Part shown: piece after piece, positions 59,967 to 64,000 of the stretch
Layout: each line of letters opens with the position of its first letter
Numbering within the stretch: the stretch's first letter is position 1
Source: Bacteroidota bacterium
GTDB lineage: Bacteria > Bacteroidota > Bacteroidia > Chitinophagales > Saprospiraceae
Assembly (NCBI GenBank): GCA_003045895.1
Contig: PZPC01000014.1
Span: forward strand, 17,615 to 81,614
Length of the DNA: 64,000 nt
Direction of reading: 5' to 3'
Notes under the pieces: model-generated
The model's database searches: none
The model's input: the letters and a program-made list of their open reading frames with translations, nothing else
Told to the model about the DNA's origin: nothing
Position numbers and translations under genes: made by a program

Positions 59967-62900
59967 ATGATCTATGCACTGGTTGTTGCTATTGACAACT
60001 ACCCCATTCCCCACCACCGCCTGAATGGCTGTGTCAATGATGCCCAATCGTTGACCAATTACCTGCAAAGCAACTATCCCAAAGAAGAATTGGTCCTCAA
60101 AACCCTCTTCAATGAACAGGCCACCAAAGCCAATGTTATTGCCGCTTTTAAACATTACAAGCCGGCAAAAAAGAAGGATACTTGCTTCCTTTATTACAGT
60201 GGTCACGGGTCGCAGGCGCCAGCGCCAGCCGAATTCAAGGAAATCGACCCGGATGGACAGGTTGAAACCATCGTCTGCTACGATAGCCGCCTGGAAGGTG
60301 GCTTTGACCTTATGGACAAGGAATTGTCTTACCTCATCTGGGAAGCTACCCACAAAAACAATCCTCATTTTGCAGCCGTATTCGATTGTTGCCACTCGGG
60401 GACCAATACCCGCGATGTCCGGGTGACGGCACGGATGGCTGAAACGGCACGCAACATGCCTGCCTTGCGCGATTTTCACGGTGAGGCCAACTACCAAAAG
60501 AAAACGGTGGGCGGACAGACCCAGGCGATTCCTCCCCGGGGTCGTCACGTGCAATTGGCGGCAGCCCGGTCATCGGAAACCGCCAAGGAACTGAAAATTG
60601 GCACCCAGACCCGCGGTGCTTTCACCTACAACCTCATTGCCCTGCTCGAGCAGTACAATGGGCAAATTACCTACAGTGAACTCATCAACCACCTGCGCGT
60701 GAAGGTGAGCAACTACGTAGAAAAGCAGACCCCACAGATTGACGCCAGCGAAAGTCAGGACAAAAACCTGTACTTCATGGGGCAAATCCCCAAAGGGCGA
60801 CCCAAGACTTATACCGTCAACTACGACAGCAAGTCCAAAAAATGGGTAATCAACGCCGGCGCCATGCACAATTTGCCGCCCGACCGGGCCAAAGACATCG
60901 CCCTGCGCGTAAAAGTAGGAAGCAAGATGATTCCCGCCTCCGTCACCAAAGTCGACATCGTACAGTCGGAATTGGCGGGGCTGGATGCGCTGGACAAGGA
61001 GAAATCCTACCTGGCCGTCCTCGATAAAATTCCGGTCCAACTCCTCCACCTGGCCTACGCGCCTGATAGTGACAAGGAAGGGCTGGCCTTGATCGACGAA
61101 GCCATCAAAGACAATCCATCGCCTTATTTTGACCTCACGGCTGATGCCAAAAAAGCAGACTACTGGATTCGCGCCATCGACAACACTTACCAGCTGACTT
61201 TCCCCGGAGAGGACATGCCCGTGTTTCGGAGATTGCACGGTTACAACGAAGACAATGCCAAAATTTTCATCACCGACACCCAAAGTGTAGCGCACTGGCA
61301 CCACGTCCGGAATATCAGCAACCCACGGACGACCCTGAAAGCGTCGGAATACGACATCGAACTCCTCCGCGTCGACCAACCCGGAGCCTGGGAAGCCGAT
61401 GACAACTGTGCTGCTACGGCCGTTGATATCAAGCAAGAGGTTGTTTTCAACTACGATTACGACCCCGAAAAAGAAGGCCACAAAAAATGGCTGCGCCCGG
61501 CCTTCCGGATGAAAGTAAAAAACACGGGTAGGCGCGACCTCTACTTCAGTGTGGTCAATCTGCAGGCCGATTACATGATCCAAAACAAGTTTCTGCCCCA
61601 GCAGTTGCTCAAGACCGGCGAAGAAGCCTGGCTGCTCGACCGAACCGACGATGGCTCTACTTACAAATGCATTCCCCTTAAGGTAGATGATGCCTTTCTG
61701 GCCCACGGGGTCAACGAAGTGTCAGAATACATCAAAGTGTTCGTGAGTACCCTGGAGTTGTCGACCGATGATTTTAACCAGGAAGCCCTCGAGCTCGATA
61801 ATCCCGCAAAAACCGACACCAGCAGAGCGGGTCGTGATTCAGCGGATTACCCACCCCAGCACGACTGGACGGTGGAAGAGATCACCCTCAAGGTGGTACG
61901 TCCTACCCCGGAGACCAGCCTGAAAGGTGGTGAGAAAGGAAAGGTAGGCCGCGGCATGACCATCCAGCTGCCCGCTGGCGTGAGCTGTATGGCGACCCTT
62001 AACAGCCAACCCGAAGCTACCCGCAACCTGTCGGGCACCGCTCCCCTACCCGAGATGCCCTCCGGTTGGATGCAACACGATCTGGCCGAAGGCATGAGCC
62101 AAAAGCCCCCCGTAAACGTACTGGAATTCTATACCTCCGAGGGCATGGGCAAAGTGAATGCCGATAACCCCATCAAACTGACGCTCGAACAGCCCGTGGG
62201 TGAAGACGAGTTCATCGTGCCCGTTGCTTTTGATCCGGAAACGGGGCTTTACTATCCGATCGGGATCATGGACGAGGATGGGGTAATCAATATTGAAGAT
62301 CTGCCCGAACCGACAACCAGTGGTACCCGCAGCCTGGGTGGTTCGATAAAAATTTTCTTTCAGAAAACAGTCGGCAAATACCTGCCCTTCCTCTACACGC
62401 ACCCGCAACTGGCCATTGGCCTGCTGGAAGAAGCTGGCCCCAACGAAAAGGCTGCTGCTGGCCTGAAAGTCAAATACGAACTAGACGCCGCCAAGGTCAA
62501 GGCCGCTGTTGCGGCTGCTGATCGGATTGTCGTCTATATTCACGGCATCATTGGCGATACCACTGAAATGCCCAAAGCCAACAAGCTGGTGAAGGATTCG
62601 TCGGGCAAAACCCTCGACGAGCACTACGACCTGATCCTGACTTTCGACTACGAAAACCTGAACACGCCCATCGAGCAAACCGCGGCGGATTTGAAATCCC
62701 GCCTGGCGTCGGTTGACCTGGCTGCCGGGCACGGTAAAACCCTCGACATCATCGCCCACTCCATGGGCGGATTGGTCAGCCGCTGGTTTATCGAAAAACT
62801 GGATGGGAATGAGATCGTCACCCATCTCTACCAATTAGGCACCCCGAACCAAGGCTCACCGTACGGCAGCTTGTACGAAATGGCTACCCCGTTGTTGGCC

Positions 62901-63365
62901 AATGCCGTCAACGGTGCCGCCTTCATCCAACCTTACTTATTGCCGTTGCGGATGGTGGGCAAGTTTTTGGACACCTTGTTCCTCACCCTCAAACAGATGA
63001 ATCCAAACAGCGATTTTCTGAAGGAGTTGAACGACGGTACCGACCCGGGCATTCCGTACACCATTATTGCCGGGAATACCCAATTGATTGCGCCAGCCGT
63101 TGCGGCCAACCAGGCAAAGCTCCTGCAAAAAGTCATGGCCCGTTTCAAGAGTCGCGGACACTACGATGCCCTGGATTTATTGCTCTTTAAAGCACCCAAT
63201 GATATTGCGGTGAGTACCGAAAACATCATCACCATTCCCGGTGCTGCCGAACGGCAACATCCGCCGGTTGTCCTGACCTGTGCCTGTGACCACATCAGCT
63301 ATTTTGGCGATCCCGCCGGATTGGACAGCATGCGCAAAGCACTGCTGGAAGAAGCCACCAGTTGA
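59967..63365 (+). CDS. caspase (C14)-lipase fusion protein
   Basis: 1132 residues. Residues about 1-275 are a metacaspase-like p20/p10 domain: VVAIDNYP, YYSGHGSQ with catalytic His80, and AVFDCCHSG with catalytic Cys142. A DUF4384-like beta-domain follows (about 500-610, LYFSVVNLQADYMIQ...IKVFVSTLELS), then a beta-rich spacer. Residues about 845-1125 are an alpha/beta-hydrolase: VVYIHGIIGDTTEMP, IIAHSMGGLVSRWF with nucleophile Ser932, and LGTPNQGSP, as in triacylglycerol lipases. No signal peptide or membrane helix, so it is cytoplasmic. Neighbours do not show a partner. A cell-death or conflict role is inference. Confidence 0.85.
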   Translation: MIYALVVAIDNYPIPHHRLNGCVNDAQSLTNYLQSNYPKEELVLKTLFNEQATKANVIAAFKHYKPAKKKDTCFLYYSGHGSQAPAPAEFKEIDPDGQVETIVCYDSRLEGGFDLMDKELSYLIWEATHKNNPHFAAVFDCCHSGTNTRDVRVTARMAETARNMPALRDFHGEANYQKKTVGGQTQAIPPRGRHVQLAAARSSETAKELKIGTQTRGAFTYNLIALLEQYNGQITYSELINHLRVKVSNYVEKQTPQIDASESQDKNLYFMGQIPKGRPKTYTVNYDSKSKKWVINAGAMHNLPPDRAKDIALRVKVGSKMIPASVTKVDIVQSELAGLDALDKEKSYLAVLDKIPVQLLHLAYAPDSDKEGLALIDEAIKDNPSPYFDLTADAKKADYWIRAIDNTYQLTFPGEDMPVFRRLHGYNEDNAKIFITDTQSVAHWHHVRNISNPRTTLKASEYDIELLRVDQPGAWEADDNCAATAVDIKQEVVFNYDYDPEKEGHKKWLRPAFRMKVKNTGRRDLYFSVVNLQADYMIQNKFLPQQLLKTGEEAWLLDRTDDGSTYKCIPLKVDDAFLAHGVNEVSEYIKVFVSTLELSTDDFNQEALELDNPAKTDTSRAGRDSADYPPQHDWTVEEITLKVVRPTPETSLKGGEKGKVGRGMTIQLPAGVSCMATLNSQPEATRNLSGTAPLPEMPSGWMQHDLAEGMSQKPPVNVLEFYTSEGMGKVNADNPIKLTLEQPVGEDEFIVPVAFDPETGLYYPIGIMDEDGVINIEDLPEPTTSGTRSLGGSIKIFFQKTVGKYLPFLYTHPQLAIGLLEEAGPNEKAAAGLKVKYELDAAKVKAAVAAADRIVVYIHGIIGDTTEMPKANKLVKDSSGKTLDEHYDLILTFDYENLNTPIEQTAADLKSRLASVDLAAGHGKTLDIIAHSMGGLVSRWFIEKLDGNEIVTHLYQLGTPNQGSPYGSLYEMATPLLANAVNGAAFIQPYLLPLRMVGKFLDTLFLTLKQMNPNSDFLKELNDGTDPGIPYTIIAGNTQLIAPAVAANQAKLLQKVMARFKSRGHYDALDLLLFKAPNDIAVSTENIITIPGAAERQHPPVVLTCACDHISYFGDPAGLDSMRKALLEEATS

Positions 63366-63427
63366 TGCCGGACTGGGAAGGAGCCGGAAGGCTACTGGTT
63401 GTAATAAGTGATTGCCCATAATTTATT

Positions 63428-63489
63428 GTGGGCCACATGGTTATTGTGGCCCACATGGTGCGCCGCTCCGATTGATTTCGGAGCGGCGC
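63428..63489. terminator. two tandem hairpins after the caspase-lipase gene
   Basis: GTGGGCCACA (63428-63437) with TGTGGCCCAC (63445-63454), perfect; and GCGCCGCTCCGA (63460-63471) with TCGGAGCGGCGC (63478-63489), perfect 12 bp. The second is followed by TCGTGTTTTG only, so intrinsic termination is plausible but not certain. Confidence 0.6.
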
Positions 63490-63560
63490 TCGTGTTTTGG
63501 GCGCCAGGTTATTTACTTTTGTTTCCAAAATTCACTGTTTTTACAGAATAATGGAAACGA

Positions 63561-63719
63561 ATGAAATTTCTGTACTTTCAGCAAACCTTTGCCCAACTGC
63601 CGGTTATTTCCGTCAATGAGATGGAAAAAGCCTTCCCTGATTTCGACCGTAACGCGCTGACCCTCAGGTTCAGCGTCATTTATGGCGCCGCATTTCACTT
63701 GATGTTAAGGCCACGCTGA
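63561..63719 (+). pseudogene. truncated AbiEi-like antitoxin N-terminus
   Basis: A 52-codon frame. The first 35 residues, with FAQLPVISVNEMEKAFPDFD and RNALT, follow the winged-helix start of AbiEi-family type IV antitoxins in Bacteroidota (FxxLPVxSxxDIxxxFPxxxRxxLxxW). The usual continuation (W-x-KKGYI-x-KL-x-x-G-x-Y) is missing and the frame ends in unrelated residues, so the gene appears cut near 63660. The toxin AbiEii is not in the window. Confidence 0.5.
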
Positions 63720-64000
63720 AGCATGGCGAACCCGCGTGTAGGCCTCTAAATTGTCGTAGGCTGGAGTCCACAACGATTTCGGCAGCCCCAGCGGGGCGAA
63801 AGCCCATTGCCATGCTGCCAGCCTCAGCGGTAGGTATCTATTAGGTATCTATAACGTTGAGGTCTCGACAAATGACCGCAGCGCGGTCAAATTATGTGTG
63901 TGCCAGGCATGGCCCTACACTAACGGATGCGGACGCTAATAAAATAGGGTCCAAGTTCCGAGAGAGCCCGCTGACGGGAATCTCATAGACGAAGCCAAGG
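63720..64000. other. non-coding, structured sequence at the right edge
   Basis: No credible ORF. Holds a perfect tandem 11-bp repeat TAGGTATCTAT (63831-63841 and 63842-63852), GC-rich inverted stretches around 63781-63822 (GGCAGC...GCTGCC), GACCGCAGCGCGGTC at 63874-63888, and GTGTGCCAGGCATGG from 63898, which resembles a group II intron 5' end. It continues beyond the window. Confidence 0.4.

Noticed and set aside
60570..61706. 378-codon minus-strand ORF inside the caspase-lipase gene
   Set aside because: Shadow frame; no motif, and codon pattern follows the plus-strand gene.
1..64000. CRISPR arrays, rRNA genes, insertion sequences with transposase
   Set aside because: No regularly spaced repeats, no rRNA segments and no transposase motifs were seen; only one tRNA was found.

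Overview
The window comes from a member of the Bacteroidota, most likely the Saprospiria (Lewinella/Haliscomenobacter-like). Evidence seen: secreted proteins ending in type IX secretion (Por) sorting domains, Bacteroidota-type promoters (TTG, 20 bp, TAnnTTTG) at three places, starts without Shine-Dalgarno sequences, an alternative complex III plus aa3 oxidase cluster in the order usual for this phylum, and futalosine-pathway menaquinone genes. Placement below phylum is inference.

Layout. 1-1.8 kb: 5' part of a GH36 alpha-galactosidase and an acyl-ACP thioesterase. 1.8-9.8 kb: an exported dikinase-like protein (phosphohistidine plus ATP-grasp), two class A beta-lactamase-fold serine hydrolases, and an ADP/ATP-carrier-like transporter with HEAT repeats. 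9.9-19.2 kb: housekeeping genes (UbiA-family prenyltransferase, DUF1573 lipoprotein, PolX, tRNA-Gly, polyphosphate kinase, DUF72, DUF255/thioredoxin, gamma-glutamylcyclotransferase). 19.2-20.3 kb: two small genes, one a truncated receptor-like fragment. 20.4-24.8 kb: a phenylalanine/tyrosine operon (pheA, aminotransferase, tyrA, DAHP synthase-chorismate mutase) preceded by a 350-bp leader. 24.9-28.2 kb: futalosine hydrolase and a membrane-anchored propeller protein. 28.3-30.2 kb: small membrane and secreted proteins. 30.2-47.6 kb: the respiratory block actABCDEF-coxB-coxA-ctaB-two subunits III-subunit IV-SCO-like-DUF420. 47.7-51.2 kb: thyA, an AAA+ ATPase, ctlX. 51.6-55.7 kb: a T9SS-exported hydrolase and a tandemly duplicated T9SS protein pair. 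56-59.8 kb: DUF819, TspO-like, galK, yebC. 60-63.4 kb: a 1132-residue caspase-lipase fusion. 63.4-64 kb: a broken AbiEi-like fragment and unassigned, probably mobile, sequence.

Most notable is the leader of the Phe/Tyr operon. A consensus promoter is followed by two complete ribosome-stalling attenuators in series. Each has a short peptide loaded with Phe and Tyr codons, a 1:2 pause hairpin over those codons, a 2:3 antiterminator pairing, and a 3:4 terminator with a U tract; the second terminator ends 12 nt before pheA. Other points of interest are a cytochrome oxidase subunit II fused to an OmpA peptidoglycan-binding domain, two nearly identical 21-bp palindromes next to the complex III and oxidase genes, a caspase-lipase fusion, a cysteine-free SCO-like protein, a PolX lacking its polymerase aspartates, and a duplication scar between the two T9SS paralogues.

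Menaquinol made through the futalosine pathway (mqnB, probable mqnP) would feed alternative complex III, which passes electrons to the aa3 oxidase encoded in the same block; ctaB, the subunit-specific helpers and a small CPMC protein probably serve its assembly.
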